Origin: Metallibacterium scheffleri
GTDB lineage: Bacteria; Pseudomonadota; Gammaproteobacteria; Xanthomonadales; Rhodanobacteraceae
Assembly: GCF_002077135.1 (NCBI RefSeq)
Contig: NZ_LDOS01000002.1
Span: 2,061,676-2,125,675, forward strand
Direction: 5' to 3'
Length of the DNA stretch: 64,000 bases
A program made the position numbers and the translations under genes. Below, piece after piece: positions 31,349 through 40,883 of this stretch. The notes beneath the pieces were generated by a model. That model had not been told where the DNA came from. It was given only the letters and a program-made list of their open reading frames with translations, and did no database searches. How positions within the stretch are numbered: the stretch's first letter is position 1; the number at the start of each line of letters is the position of its first letter.

Positions 31349-32550
31349 GTCATGGCCTCCGCGAACTGCGGGGCGGCGGCGCCGAGGCGGCGTGCATCTT
31401 CGGCACGCGTGATCTCATAACTGGCGCGCAACAGCACCCCGAGCATGACCAGGGTCATGATCACGCTCGAGCCACCGGAACTGACCAGTGGCAAGGTCAG
31501 GCCCTTGGTCGGCAGCACACCCAGATTCACACCCACCGACACGGCCGCCTGGATGCCGATCGACAAGGCCACGCCAAAACACACGTAGGCCGCATAACGC
31601 TGACCCAACTCGACCCCGCGCAGACCCAGCGTCAGCGCACGTCCAACCAGCAGCGCGAACAATCCCAGCACCAGCGCGATGCCGACAAAGCCCAGCTCCT
31701 CGGCGATCACCGACAGGATGAAATCGGTGTAGGCCTCGGGCAGATAGAACAGCTTCTGGATGCTGTCGCCCAGACCCACGCCAAACCAATGGCCGCGCCC
31801 GACCGCGATCAGCGCCTGGGTCAGTTGGAATCCGTCCGAAAACGGATCCTTCCACGGGTTGAGGAACGAGGTCAGGCGCTCGACGCGATAACTGCGGCTG
31901 ACCGCGATCCAGCTGAACAGGGGAATCAGCGGCGTGCTCATCAGCACCAGGTAGCGCATGCGCGCACCGGCCAGCCAGATCATGCCCACGGTGATCGCCA
32001 TGATCAGCAGCGCCGAACCGAAATCCGGCTGCGCCAGCAGCAGCACCGCGATCAGCAGGCCCACGCCGATTGGTTTGATCGCGCCGGAGAATTTCGTCTC
32101 CACGGCGCTGCGGTGGCGCACCAGATAGCTGGCCATGTACAGGATCACCGCCAGTTTCACCGCCTCGACCGGCTGGAACCCGGTGATGCCCAGATCCAGC
32201 CAACGCCGCGCGCCGTTGACGCGAACGCCGATGTGCGGCACGAATACCAGCAGCAGCGAGATGATCGCCAGCGCCATGAGCAGGAAACCGCGACTTTCCA
32301 GCTCGCGCAGCTCGACGCGCGTGGCCACGAACGCCGCGCCGCTACCCAGCATGATGAACATCAGGTGGCGCTTGAGATAAAAGAACGGGCCCAGATGGCT
32401 GCCGTCGGCGATCGCGATCGAGGCCGATGCCACCATGACGATGCCGAACGCCGCCAGCCCCACGATCGCCAGCAGCAGCCAGCGGTCGTAATGTCCACGC
32501 GGCCCGGAGCGGCGCTGGGCTTGTGGGTGCGGGCTGACGAAATCGAACAT
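31345..32550 (-). CDS. ftsW: Peptidoglycan glycosyltransferase FtsW
   Basis: A 401-residue ten-helix SEDS protein that polymerises septal glycan strands with FtsI. The family hallmark ARRWLDLGITGFQPVEAVKLAVILYMA is present in pieces near residue 130, as are the loop ERLTSFLNPWKDPFSDGF and the C-terminal PLVSSGGSSVIMTLVMLGVL. The ATG at 32550 overlaps the expected mraY TGA. Note that murD, usual between mraY and ftsW, is absent here. Confidence 0.95.
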   Translation of the reverse strand: MFDFVSPHPQAQRRSGPRGHYDRWLLLAIVGLAAFGIVMVASASIAIADGSHLGPFFYLKRHLMFIMLGSGAAFVATRVELRELESRGFLLMALAIISLLLVFVPHIGVRVNGARRWLDLGITGFQPVEAVKLAVILYMASYLVRHRSAVETKFSGAIKPIGVGLLIAVLLLAQPDFGSALLIMAITVGMIWLAGARMRYLVLMSTPLIPLFSWIAVSRSYRVERLTSFLNPWKDPFSDGFQLTQALIAVGRGHWFGVGLGDSIQKLFYLPEAYTDFILSVIAEELGFVGIALVLGLFALLVGRALTLGLRGVELGQRYAAYVCFGVALSIGIQAAVSVGVNLGVLPTKGLTLPLVSSGGSSVIMTLVMLGVLLRASYEITRAEDARRLGAAAPQFAEAMT

Positions 32551-33631
32551 CAGCGCACCTTCAAGGTGGCGAGTCCGATCAGCATCAGCATCACGCTGAT
32601 GATCCAGAAGCGCACGATCACGCGTGGCTCGGGCCAGCCTTCAACTCGAAGTGGTGATGGATCGGCGCCATGCGGAAGATGCGCTTGCCGGTGAGCTTGA
32701 AGCTGGCCACCTGCAGCATCACCGAGGCAGTTTCGACCACGAACACGCCACCCATGATCAGCAGCACGATCTCCTGACGCACGATCACCGCGATGCAGCC
32801 CAGCGCCGCGCCAATGGCCAGCGCGCCGACATCGCCCATGAACACCTGCGCCGGATAGGTGTTGAACCACAGAAAGCCCAGCCCGGCACCCGCCAGCGCG
32901 CCGCAGTAAATCGCCAGCTCGCCCGCGCCTGGAATACCGGGGATGTCGAGGTAACTCGAGAACACCGCGTTACCCGAGAGATACGCGAAGATGCCCAGTG
33001 CCACCGCCACCAGCACGCTGGGCATGATGGCCAGGCCATCGAGACCGTCGGTGAGATTCACCGCATTGGAAAATCCCACGATCATCAGATAGGCGATGAC
33101 CACGAAGCCAAATCCCAGCGGCAGCGCCACGGTCTTGAACAGCGGCACGAACAGCGCCGTAGCCGCGGGCACATCGGCGGTGTAATACAGCGTCAGCGCC
33201 GCCGCCAGCCCGAACAGCGACTGCCACAGATACTTCCAGCGCGCCGGCAAGCCACGGCTGTCCTTGAGTATCAATTTCTTGTAATCGTCGTAGAAGCCCA
33301 CCGCGCCGAAGGCCAGCGTTACGCCCAGCACGACCCATACATAGCGGTTGAACGGATCGGCCCACAGCAGCGTGGCGATGACCACCGCCAGGATGATCAG
33401 CGTGCCGCCCATGGTCGGCGTGCCGGCCTTGCTCAGGTGTGATTGCGGCCCATCGCTGCGAATCACCTGCCCGGCTTTCTGCGCGCTGAGCCGGCGGATC
33501 AACGCCGGCCCCAGCGCCAGTGAAATCAGCAGCGCCGTCAGTGCGCTCAGAATGGTGCGCAAGGTGATGTACTGGAACAGGTGGAATGCACTGACATAGC
33601 CGCTCAGCCAGCGCGCGAGTTCATACAGCAT
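32550..33631 (-). CDS. mraY: Phospho-N-acetylmuramoyl-pentapeptide transferase, one-base frameshift near the end
   Basis: MraY transfers phospho-MurNAc-pentapeptide to undecaprenyl phosphate, forming lipid I. Ten membrane helices and the motifs [32 protein letters not shown] and [13 protein letters not shown] are seen. After HHFELK the frame breaks: as given it ends at 32618 with AGPSHA, while the other frame supplies the conserved end [20 protein letters not shown] to a TGA at 32550 that overlaps the ftsW ATG. One missing base in the CC at 32638-32639 explains it; an error is likely. The ATG at 33631 has a G-run seven bases upstream. Confidence 0.9.
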
Positions 33632-34994
33632 CGGCATGCCCCCCGTGTGCGTCGGATGGCTCTAGTTGCGCGATCACGCGCTCCATCGCCGATGCGCGCG
33701 AGCCCTTGACCAGGCACGTGACTCCGGCGTGCGCGGCGGCTTGCAACGCAGCCGCCAACGCGGCCTGATCCTCGAAGTGATTGGCCGCGACGCCAAACGC
33801 GGTGCTGGCCGCGCCACTGAGACGCCCCACCGTCCACAGCCGCGTGATGCCGGCCGCGCGCGCCTTGCGCCCCAGCTCGGCGTGCAATGCCTGCGCATCG
33901 GGCCCGAGTTCGGCCAGATCCCCCAGCACCAGCCAGGTCTCGCCCGGCGCCAGTGCCAGGGTGTCGATGGCGGCCGCGACCGAAGCCGGATTGGCGTTGT
34001 AGCTGTCATCCAGCAATATCCAGCCGCCCGGCATGACGCGGCGCGCGAGGCGTCCGTGCTGCGCGCTGACCTGCGCCAATCCCAGTGCGATCTGCGCCGG
34101 GGCGACGTCCAGCGCATGCGCAAGCGCCGCCGCCGCCAGCGCATTGCGCACATTGTGCGCACCGGGCAACGCCAACATCACTGCCGCCGTACCCGACGGC
34201 GTGTGCAACACGAAGCGCGAGCCATGCAGATCTGATTGCACCTGCGCGGCGTAGATATCCGCCTCGGTCGTGCTGCCGAAGCGCAACACGCGCCGCGCAC
34301 CCGCCTGCGCGGTGAAATAACCGGCGAAGGCGTCGTCGGCATTGATCACGGCGATGCCGTCGGCCGGCAACGCGGCGTAGATCGCGCCCTTGGTCTCGGC
34401 CACGCCCTCGATACTGCCCAGGCGCTCGAGATGCGCCGGCGCCACGTTGTTGACCAGCGCCACGCGCGGACGCGCGATGGCGGCCAGATAAGCGATATCA
34501 CCCGGCTTGCCTGCGCCCATCTCGAGCACCGCGTAGCGCGTGTCCTCGCGCATGTTGAGCAGGCCCAGCGGCAGACCGATCTCATTGTTCTGATTACCCT
34601 GCGTGGCGTGCGTGGAGCCAATGCCAGCGAGGATCGCGGCGCACAGGTTCTTCACCGTGGTCTTGCCGCTGGACCCGGTGATGCCGATCACTTCGGCCGT
34701 ACTGCGCGCGCGCGCCGCGCTGGCCAGATCGCCCAGCGCACGCAGCGTGTCGCCGACCTGCACCTGCGCCAAAGCCGCATCCATGCGGCGAGTCACCAGC
34801 GCGCCGGCCGCGCCCGCGGCCATGGCCTGTGCCAGATAATCGTGGCCATCGACGCGCTCACCGGCCAGCGCCACGAACAACATGCCCGGCTGCAATGCGC
34901 GCGTATCCGCGCCGGCGCCACGCACCTGCGCCGCGGCACCATGCAGGGTGCCGTGCGTCCACATCGCCACTTCATCGAGGCTCATGTTCAACAC
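33621..34994 (-). CDS. murF: UDP-MurNAc-tripeptide--D-alanyl-D-alanine ligase
   Basis: A 457-residue Mur ligase adding D-Ala-D-Ala. The P-loop is [13 protein letters not shown], with [24 protein letters not shown] and the C-terminal [12 protein letters not shown]. The start is GTG at 34994, with GGAGG seven bases upstream, overlapping the murE stop by seven bases; the ATG at 34985 is badly spaced. Its 3' end overlaps the mraY start. It uses dipeptide from DdlB encoded in the same operon. Confidence 0.95.
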   Translation of the reverse strand: MLNMSLDEVAMWTHGTLHGAAAQVRGAGADTRALQPGMLFVALAGERVDGHDYLAQAMAAGAAGALVTRRMDAALAQVQVGDTLRALGDLASAARARSTAEVIGITGSSGKTTVKNLCAAILAGIGSTHATQGNQNNEIGLPLGLLNMREDTRYAVLEMGAGKPGDIAYLAAIARPRVALVNNVAPAHLERLGSIEGVAETKGAIYAALPADGIAVINADDAFAGYFTAQAGARRVLRFGSTTEADIYAAQVQSDLHGSRFVLHTPSGTAAVMLALPGAHNVRNALAAAALAHALDVAPAQIALGLAQVSAQHGRLARRVMPGGWILLDDSYNANPASVAAAIDTLALAPGETWLVLGDLAELGPDAQALHAELGRKARAAGITRLWTVGRLSGAASTAFGVAANHFEDQAALAAALQAAAHAGVTCLVKGSRASAMERVIAQLEPSDAHGGHADAV

Positions 34995-36472
34995 GGACGC
35001 GCCTCCAGTGCAGCGCGCGCCACGGCCAGGTCATCGAAGGGCCGCGTCGTGCCGGCAATTTCCTGATAGGTCTCGTGGCCCTTGCCGGCGATCAGCACCA
35101 CGTCACCTGCCCGCGCCTCACGCACGGCAAGGGCAATGGCGCGCGCGCGATCACGCTCCACAAGCACTGCGCTGGCGTCCGGCATCCCGGCGCGAATCGC
35201 TACGATGATGGCGTCGCCATCCTCGCCACGCGGGTTGTCGTCGGTCAGCAACACGCGGTCGGCCAAGTCCGCGGCCAGTGCGCCCATTTGCGGGCGCTTG
35301 CCGGCATCGCGTTCGCCGCCGCAGCCGAACACGCACCACAGACGTCCCGCGCAATGCGCGCGCAAGGCGCGCAAGGCCTGCTGCAACGCATCCGGCGTGT
35401 GCGCATAATCGATCACCAGCAGCGGCTGGGTCGCGGTGCCAGCAAGACGATTCATGCGTCCGCGGATCGGCTCGAGCCGGTTCAACGCATCCAGCATGCG
35501 CACGAAGGGAAATTCCAGCGCACCCAGGCACGCTGCCACCAGCAGCAGGTTGTCGACGTTGAAGCGCCCCAGCAGCGGACTGCGCAACGCGCCGCTGCCC
35601 CATGGCGTGTGCAGGGTGAAACGAATGCCTCCGGGCGAGCTGACGACGGCCTCGGCGCGCAACTCCGCGTTCGCATCACCGAGCGCGCTGACGCGCAACA
35701 CACGTATGCCCGGCGCCATGCTCGCCGCCAAGCGCGCGCCGAATGCATCGTCGATATTCAGCACCGCAGCGCGCAATTCGGGCCACGCGAACAGGCGCGC
35801 CTTGGCCGCGCCGTAGGCCTGCATGCTGCCGTGATAGTCGAGATGGTCACGGGTGAGATTGGTGAAGGCGGCCACGCCGAAGTGCACGCCATTGACGCGA
35901 CCCTGTTGCAGCGCATGCGAGGACACTTCCATCGCGACATCGCTGGCGCCCGCGTCCGCGAATTCGCGCAGCAGCCGCTGCACGCTGATGGCATCCGGCG
36001 TGGTGCGCGCACTGGCATCGAGCTGACCGTGCAGGCCGGCACCCAGCGTGCCAATGCTGGCGGCACGCCGACCGAGCAGTTCCAGCGCCTGCGTCAGCAA
36101 CTGCACGCTCGACGTCTTGCCGTTGGTGCCGGTCACGCCGATCACGCGCAGCGCGCGCGAAGGCTCGCCGTAGAACCGCGCGGCGATGCTGCCCAATTGC
36201 GCGCCAAGTTCATCAACCCAGATCACCTGCGGCAGCTGCGGGGCATCCAGCGGTGCGGGCGCTTCGGCCAGCACCAGCGCCGCACCTGCGGCCAGCGCCT
36301 GCGGCGCGAAATGAATGCCGTGGTGCTGCGTGCCGCGCAGTGCGACGAAGGCTTCACCGGGCCGCACGCGGCGCGAATCCAGCTGCAAACCGCGCACCGC
36401 GATCGCGGCGACCGCGCCGGCATCGGCCAGGCCCTCGAGCAGCGCATCGGCGCGCATCGCGGCAGCGTTCAC
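34988..36472 (-). CDS. murE: UDP-MurNAc-L-alanyl-D-glutamate--meso-DAP ligase
   Basis: A 494-residue Mur ligase. The P-loop is GVTGTNGKTSSVQLL; DYAHTPDALQQAL and FGCGGERDAGKRP follow. The selectivity motif DNPR (in LLTDDNPRGEDG) marks meso-diaminopimelate as the added residue, so the wall is of the gram-negative DAP type. The ATG at 36472 overlaps the ftsI TGA. Its product feeds MurF next door. Confidence 0.96.
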   Translation of the reverse strand: MNAAAMRADALLEGLADAGAVAAIAVRGLQLDSRRVRPGEAFVALRGTQHHGIHFAPQALAAGAALVLAEAPAPLDAPQLPQVIWVDELGAQLGSIAARFYGEPSRALRVIGVTGTNGKTSSVQLLTQALELLGRRAASIGTLGAGLHGQLDASARTTPDAISVQRLLREFADAGASDVAMEVSSHALQQGRVNGVHFGVAAFTNLTRDHLDYHGSMQAYGAAKARLFAWPELRAAVLNIDDAFGARLAASMAPGIRVLRVSALGDANAELRAEAVVSSPGGIRFTLHTPWGSGALRSPLLGRFNVDNLLLVAACLGALEFPFVRMLDALNRLEPIRGRMNRLAGTATQPLLVIDYAHTPDALQQALRALRAHCAGRLWCVFGCGGERDAGKRPQMGALAADLADRVLLTDDNPRGEDGDAIIVAIRAGMPDASAVLVERDRARAIALAVREARAGDVVLIAGKGHETYQEIAGTTRPFDDLAVARAALEARPC

Positions 36473-38226
36473 GGTGTGCCTCCCGTCGCGTTGCCCGCAG
36501 CAACCGGCAGTGGCGCCTGTCCATACCAGTGCTGCACGTTGTCCGGTGGCACATCGAGGAGGCGCAGCGCGCCTTCCATCACGCGCCGGAACACCGGCGC
36601 AGCAACCACGCCGCCGTAATGGTCGGGCTTGGGATCGCGCACCACCACGACCGCAACCAGACGCGGATCGGTGGCCGGCACGATGCCGCAGAACACCGCG
36701 TAGTACTCATCCTTGAGATAACCGCCAGCGCCGGCCTGATGCGCGGTACCAGTCTTCCCGGCCACGGTGTAGTTGGCGATCATCGCCGTGGGCGCGGTCC
36801 CGGCCGGGCTGACCACGGTACGCAGCATGCCGATCATTTCCCTGGCGTACTTCTCCGGCAGCACGCGCACCGGCGCGCTGTCATCGCCCTTGACGAACGT
36901 GGGGTGGTGCAACACGCCGCCGTCGGCCAGCGTCGAGTAGGCCTGCGCCAATTGCAGCGCCGTCACGTTGAGGCCGTAGCCGTAGGAAATGGTGACGCGG
37001 TTGATCGGGCGCCAACTCGTGTACACCGGCAGCAGACCCGAAGCCTCACCGGGAAAGCCGCTTTCGGTGCTGCGCCCGAAGCCAAACCCGCGCAGCATGT
37101 CGTACAGACGTTTTTCCGAAAACGTCGCCGTGATCAGCGAGGCACCGACGTTGCTGGACTTGGTGATGACACTGGTCAGATCCAGTTTGCCGAAGTCAGC
37201 CACGTCGCGAATGGTGTAGCCGTCCATCATGTACCAGCCGGGTGTGGTGTTGATCGGCGAAGTGGGCGTCCACTTGCCGCTGTCCAGCGCCGCGGACAGC
37301 GTGAACGCCTTCATCACCGAACCCGGCTCGAATACATCGGTGACCGCGCGATTGCGCCAGTCGCGTGGCGTGCTGCCGGCGATGTTGTTGGGATTGAACG
37401 AGGGCAGGTTGACCATGGCCAGAATGCCGCCGGTGCGCGCATCCATGATCACCATCGATGCCGCACGCGCGTGGTACTTGAGGTAGGCCTCTGACAGGTA
37501 CTCATAGGCGAGGTACTGGATGCTGCGGTCGATGCTCAAGGTCAGGCTGTGGCCCTGTACCGGCTCGCGAACCAGGTCGACGCTTTGCACGATCTGCCCG
37601 AGACGATTGCGGATCACGCGCTGCAGTCCGGGCTTGCCGCTCAACCAGTGGTTGTAGGCCAACTCCAGGCCTTCCTGGCCCTGATCGTTGATGTTGGTGA
37701 AACCCAGCACCTGCGCGGCGACATCACCAGTGGGGTAATAGCGGCGGTATTCGCGCTGCTTGTTGACGCCGGGAATCTTCAGCGCCAGCACCGCGTGTGC
37801 GGCGACCGGATCCATCATGCGACGCAGGTACACGAACTCCATGTTCGAGCGCTGCTCGAGACGGCGCTGCAGCTCGGCGGCATTCACATCCAGCGCCTTG
37901 GCCAGTTGCGGAATGCGATCAGCATGCGCCAGCAGCACGGGGGGATCGGCCCACAGCGAATCGACCGGCGTGGACACCGCCAGCGGCTCGCCGTTGCGAT
38001 CAAAAATGCTCCCGCGTGAAACCGGAATCGGCAGTTCGCGCAGGAAGCGCATGTCACCCTGCTGCTGCAGGAATTCACGCCGCACGACCTGCAAATCCAC
38101 GGCGCGTGCCAACAGGCCGACCCCGACCAGCACCAACAAGGTAATGACCAGTGCCAGACGTCGGCGCACGCGCGGACCACGCGGGCGCAGGCTGGCCGGC
38201 GCTGGTGACTTGGATGCCGGCTTCAT
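36469..38226 (-). CDS. ftsI: Penicillin-binding protein 3, septal transpeptidase FtsI
   Basis: A 585-residue class B PBP. One N-terminal membrane helix (about residues 22-42) is followed by the pedestal domain and the transpeptidase domain: SXXK is EPGSVMKAF (nucleophile Ser near 305), SXN is TKSSNVGAS, and KTG is VAGKTGTAHQAG. It cross-links septal peptidoglycan with FtsW. The ATG at 38226 overlaps the ftsL TGA; a 144-residue Arg-rich upstream extension in the open frame is antisense noise. Ends in ATGA overlap with murE. Confidence 0.96.
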   Translation of the reverse strand: MKPASKSPAPASLRPRGPRVRRRLALVITLLVLVGVGLLARAVDLQVVRREFLQQQGDMRFLRELPIPVSRGSIFDRNGEPLAVSTPVDSLWADPPVLLAHADRIPQLAKALDVNAAELQRRLEQRSNMEFVYLRRMMDPVAAHAVLALKIPGVNKQREYRRYYPTGDVAAQVLGFTNINDQGQEGLELAYNHWLSGKPGLQRVIRNRLGQIVQSVDLVREPVQGHSLTLSIDRSIQYLAYEYLSEAYLKYHARAASMVIMDARTGGILAMVNLPSFNPNNIAGSTPRDWRNRAVTDVFEPGSVMKAFTLSAALDSGKWTPTSPINTTPGWYMMDGYTIRDVADFGKLDLTSVITKSSNVGASLITATFSEKRLYDMLRGFGFGRSTESGFPGEASGLLPVYTSWRPINRVTISYGYGLNVTALQLAQAYSTLADGGVLHHPTFVKGDDSAPVRVLPEKYAREMIGMLRTVVSPAGTAPTAMIANYTVAGKTGTAHQAGAGGYLKDEYYAVFCGIVPATDPRLVAVVVVRDPKPDHYGGVVAAPVFRRVMEGALRLLDVPPDNVQHWYGQAPLPVAAGNATGGTP

Positions 38227-38498
38227 TCGCGCACCATGCGGATTTGCGCCGGTTCGGGATTGACCATTCCCAACTGACTGCGCGCCACCGACGCCACGCG
38301 TGCCGGATCGGCCCAGGTGGCGTCTTCGAGTTCCAGGCGTCCGTACTCGATATTCAGGTGATCGCGTTGGCTTTGCAGGCGCGTCAGGCGGATGAACAGC
38401 TCGCGATTTTCGTTGCGCGACCACACCACCGCAATCGCGCTGAGCAGCGTCACCGCCAACAGTGCCCAGGTCAGCGCACGCAGCATGAAGCCACTCAT
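38223..38498 (-). CDS. ftsL: Cell division protein FtsL
   Basis: A 91-residue bitopic protein: a short cytosolic end, a membrane helix (about residues 5-25), and a periplasmic leucine-zipper-like coiled coil ([20 protein letters not shown]) that pairs with FtsB. It activates FtsWI. It overlaps rsmH upstream (ATGA) and ftsI downstream (ATGA). Small but clear from position and topology. Confidence 0.92.
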   Translation of the reverse strand: MSGFMLRALTWALLAVTLLSAIAVVWSRNENRELFIRLTRLQSQRDHLNIEYGRLELEDATWADPARVASVARSQLGMVNPEPAQIRMVRE

Positions 38499-39412
38499 GC
38501 GCGCTTCTCCGCGATGCGCAGTACCGCCGAGCGCGCACGCGGATTGCGCGCCACTTCTTCCGCGCTGGCGAAGTGTTTGCGTCCGACCGCACGCAGCGCG
38601 CCCGGCATGGGCGTCGGCGCCGGCAAGCCGCGCCCGACGCGCGGCAGCTCCGGGCCACGAATGAATTGCTTGACCAGGCGATCTTCCAGCGAGTGAAAAC
38701 TGATCACCGCCAGACGCCCACCCGGTTTAAGGCAAGCGCTTGCGGCGGCCAGCCCCCGCTGCAACGCGTCCAATTCGCCATTGACGTGCAGACGCAACGC
38801 CTGGAAGGTGCGCGTGGCCGGATGCTTGCCGGGCTCGCGCCGGCCGATCGCGCGTTGTACCAGTTGCGCCAGTTCCAAGGTGCGCGTCAGTGGCTGCTCG
38901 ACGCGCGCCTGCACGATCATCTGCGCGATGCGACGACTCATGCGCTCCTCGCCATAGCGCCACAGCACCGCTGCGATGTCCTCGGCATCGGCCTGCGCCA
39001 GAAACTCCGCGGCGCTTTGGCCCTGGGTCGGGTCCATGCGCATGTCCAGCGGACCATCGGCCATGAAGCTGAAACCACGCGTGGCCTGATCAAGCTGCGG
39101 CGAGGACACGCCGAGGTCCAGCAGCACGCCGTCCAGCCCGACCTGCGCGGCATCCCATTCGGCCAGCGCGGCAAAGCTGCCGTGTCGAATGTGCACGCGC
39201 GCATCATTGGCGAACCGTGCGCGCGCCGCGGCGATGGCCTCGGGGTCGCGATCCAGCAGCAACAGACTGCCCTGCGGCCCCAACAGTTGCAGGATCGCTG
39301 CGGCATGACCGCCGCGACCATAGGTGCCATCGAGATACGTCCCCTCGGCACGCACGCCAAGCCCGGCGATCACCTCGGCGAGCATGACCGGGACATGTTC
39401 GCCTGCCGACAT
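38495..39412 (-). CDS. rsmH: 16S rRNA (cytosine-1402-N4)-methyltransferase
   Basis: A 305-residue MraW/RsmH enzyme that methylates C1402 in the 30S decoding centre, together with RsmI (whose gene is about 1.5 kb away). SAM motifs are [16 protein letters not shown] and LLLDRDPEA; conserved segments [23 protein letters not shown] and [15 protein letters not shown] are intact. The ATG at 39412 is preceded by GAGGGG eight bases upstream, so it is preferred over a GTG at 39436. Confidence 0.96.
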   Translation of the reverse strand: MSAGEHVPVMLAEVIAGLGVRAEGTYLDGTYGRGGHAAAILQLLGPQGSLLLLDRDPEAIAAARARFANDARVHIRHGSFAALAEWDAAQVGLDGVLLDLGVSSPQLDQATRGFSFMADGPLDMRMDPTQGQSAAEFLAQADAEDIAAVLWRYGEERMSRRIAQMIVQARVEQPLTRTLELAQLVQRAIGRREPGKHPATRTFQALRLHVNGELDALQRGLAAASACLKPGGRLAVISFHSLEDRLVKQFIRGPELPRVGRGLPAPTPMPGALRAVGRKHFASAEEVARNPRARSAVLRIAEKRA

Positions 39413-39439
39413 GATCGCGGCCCCTCGGGTGACCACTGC

Positions 39440-39886
39440 TCAGAGCCTCAGCGCGGACATGTCCGCACTGATCTCGTCTTCGCCGATGGTCTGGCGGATC
39501 TTGGCGACGTGTGCCTGTTCGCTCCACAACTCGAACTTGTTGCCCATGCCCAGCAGCACCGCGCGCTTTTCGATACCGGCTGCCGCACGCTGACTGGCGG
39601 GCAGCAGCACGCGCCCGGCGCTATCCAGCTCCAGCGCGGCGGCGGCACCGACCAACTTCATCTGCAGCGCGCGATGCACGGCCTTGACGCTGGGCAGCGC
39701 ATTGACCTGATCGCGTACCTGCTCCCAGGCGCTGGCCGGAAACAGCCACAGGCAACCTTGCTCGAATGGGTTGTAGGCGCTGACCAAGTGGTTGTCGCAG
39801 ATGCGCGCAACCAGCTCGCGGTAAGCGGTGGGAATCGCCAGCCGTCCCTTGTCATCTACCGTGATGGCGGTTTCACCCTGGAACAT
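39440..39886 (-). CDS. mraZ: Transcriptional regulator MraZ
   Basis: A 148-residue protein with two SpoVT/AbrB-like domains ([19 protein letters not shown] and [16 protein letters not shown]). MraZ represses its own dcw operon in E. coli by binding repeats just upstream. The ATG at 39886 follows the family N terminus; six extra residues upstream in frame are discarded. First gene of the operon; four GTGG-containing repeats sit right in front of it. Confidence 0.95.
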   Translation of the reverse strand: MFQGETAITVDDKGRLAIPTAYRELVARICDNHLVSAYNPFEQGCLWLFPASAWEQVRDQVNALPSVKAVHRALQMKLVGAAAALELDSAGRVLLPASQRAAAGIEKRAVLLGMGNKFELWSEQAHVAKIRQTIGEDEISADMSALRL

Positions 39887-39888
39887 TT

Positions 39889-39926
39889 GCCCACCTTTCC
39901 CCACGTTTCCACACTAATCGCCACCT
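39889..39926 (-). promoter_or_regulatory. MraZ-box-like repeats upstream of mraZ
   Basis: Read on the minus strand, four copies of a TGG core follow each other: AAGGTGGCGATTA, AGTGTGGAAACG, ACGTGGGGAAAG and AGGTGGGCAAAT. The two nearest the start (CCCAC on the plus strand at 39890-39894 and 39900-39904) are exactly 10 bp apart; the others are spaced 8 and 12 bp. MraZ is known to bind directly repeated TGGG elements with a 10-bp period in front of mraZ, so autoregulation is likely. Confidence 0.6.
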
Positions 39927-40137
39927 TAGTCTCAGGTTTTGCGACTGTCAACGGGTTTTGCCTTGCAGATCAAGGACTAATCGGCGGACTTCAGGATTTC
40001 ATGCAATCTCTTAGCAGTCATCGCAATGCCTATGAAATCATTGAAAATGATCAGGAACCACTCGCATGCGATGCCCAGGTGCGAACGACGGGATCTGAAT
40101 AGACCTCGATCAATGCGATAACGCCGGGTGCGAGAGG
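39927..40137. other. Gene-free AT-richer stretch upstream of the dcw operon
   Basis: Between the MraZ-box repeats and the 69-bp tandem repeat lie about 210 bp with visibly lower GC than the surroundings (for example the patch around 40020-40070). No family-matching reading frame is seen on either strand. It most likely holds the promoter of the mraZ operon; I could not fix -35/-10 hexamers with confidence. Confidence 0.4.
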
Positions 40138-40275
40138 GGTTTGCAAAATCACTCCGGTACACGCGCACAGCGGGCGATGGCCCGTTGCGCGCAAAAACCT
40201 TGGAGCGGTTTGCAAAACCGCGCCGGCACATGGGCGCTGTGGGCCAGTGCCCGCTGCGCGCCGGAACCATGGATG
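40138..40275. repeat. Two-copy 69-bp imperfect tandem repeat
   Basis: Copy A (40138-40206) and copy B (40207-40275) both start GGTTTGCAAAA and agree at about 50 of 69 positions by manual comparison. Each contains an internal G-rich/C-rich dyad (GGGC..GCCC) that could form a hairpin, and the junction CGGTTTGCAAAACCG (40206-40220) is a perfect palindrome around GCA. The length is a multiple of three, so open frames run through, but none resembles a protein. It lies in the gap between mraZ and rnpB; about 215 bp after it hold nothing I recognise. Confidence 0.65.
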
Positions 40276-40489
40276 GTGCAGGCAGGGCTTTGGCAGCGAA
40301 GCAGGATGCGTAGCTGCCAATGTGCCGCCGCGGCGAGCACACAAGTGCTAGTCGCGACAAAGGTGGTGCGGCTTTGCCGCAGCCAGGCGCCCGGCTTGAC
40401 AAACTAATTGCGGTGAAAACGGCACACGACTCGACGACCCTTATCGCCTGGTGCGCGATCTTGACGTCGAGCGTGTGCACATCGAGAAG

Positions 40490-40843
40490 AAAGGAGTCGG
40501 CCCGTAAGCCGGGTTCTGTTCTAGACAGTCATTCCTCTAGGCCTGACGTCGCCGTCAGGCTCCAGCAGCCAACCCGGAAGCGGCGCGGGCACGCCATCGC
40601 CTCCCTATTTGGCCTTGCTCCAGGTGGGGTTTGCCGTGCCACGTGGCGTTGTCCCCACGCGCGGTGCGCTCTTACCGCACCGTTTCACCCTTGCCACGCA
40701 TGTCTTGCGACACCGTTCGGCGGTTTGTTTTCTGTTGCACTTTCCGTCGGCTCGCGCCGCCCAGGCGTTACCTGGCACCTTGCCCTATGGAGCCCGGACT
40801 TTCCTCGGCGCTTGCGCGACGCGACTGCCCGGCCGACTCCACC
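40490..40843 (-). ncRNA. rnpB: RNase P RNA, bacterial type A
   Basis: The catalytic RNA that matures tRNA 5' ends. On the minus strand the universal segment AGGAAAGTCCGGGCTCC lies at 40805-40789, and the 3' conserved ACAGAACCCGGCTTA at 40518-40504. Ten-base ends GGAGTCGGCC and GGCCGACTCC (40831-40840 and 40493-40502 on the plus strand) close helix P1 and set the boundaries. The internal GTGCAACAGA and GGTAAGAGCGCACC elements are also present. Length about 350 nt is standard. It is encoded downstream of rsmI on the same strand. Confidence 0.95.
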
Positions 40844-40883
40844 AGGAAGTGTAGCTGCATGATGCGCGCTGTGCCTGCGCGCA

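Noticed and set aside
40138..40275. Possible CRISPR array
   Set aside because: Only two diverged 69-bp copies joined without spacers, and no cas genes.
39977..40480. 167-codon minus-strand open frame through the 69-bp repeats
   Set aside because: No ribosome-binding site, no family match and repeats with hairpins; open by GC bias and repeat length divisible by three.
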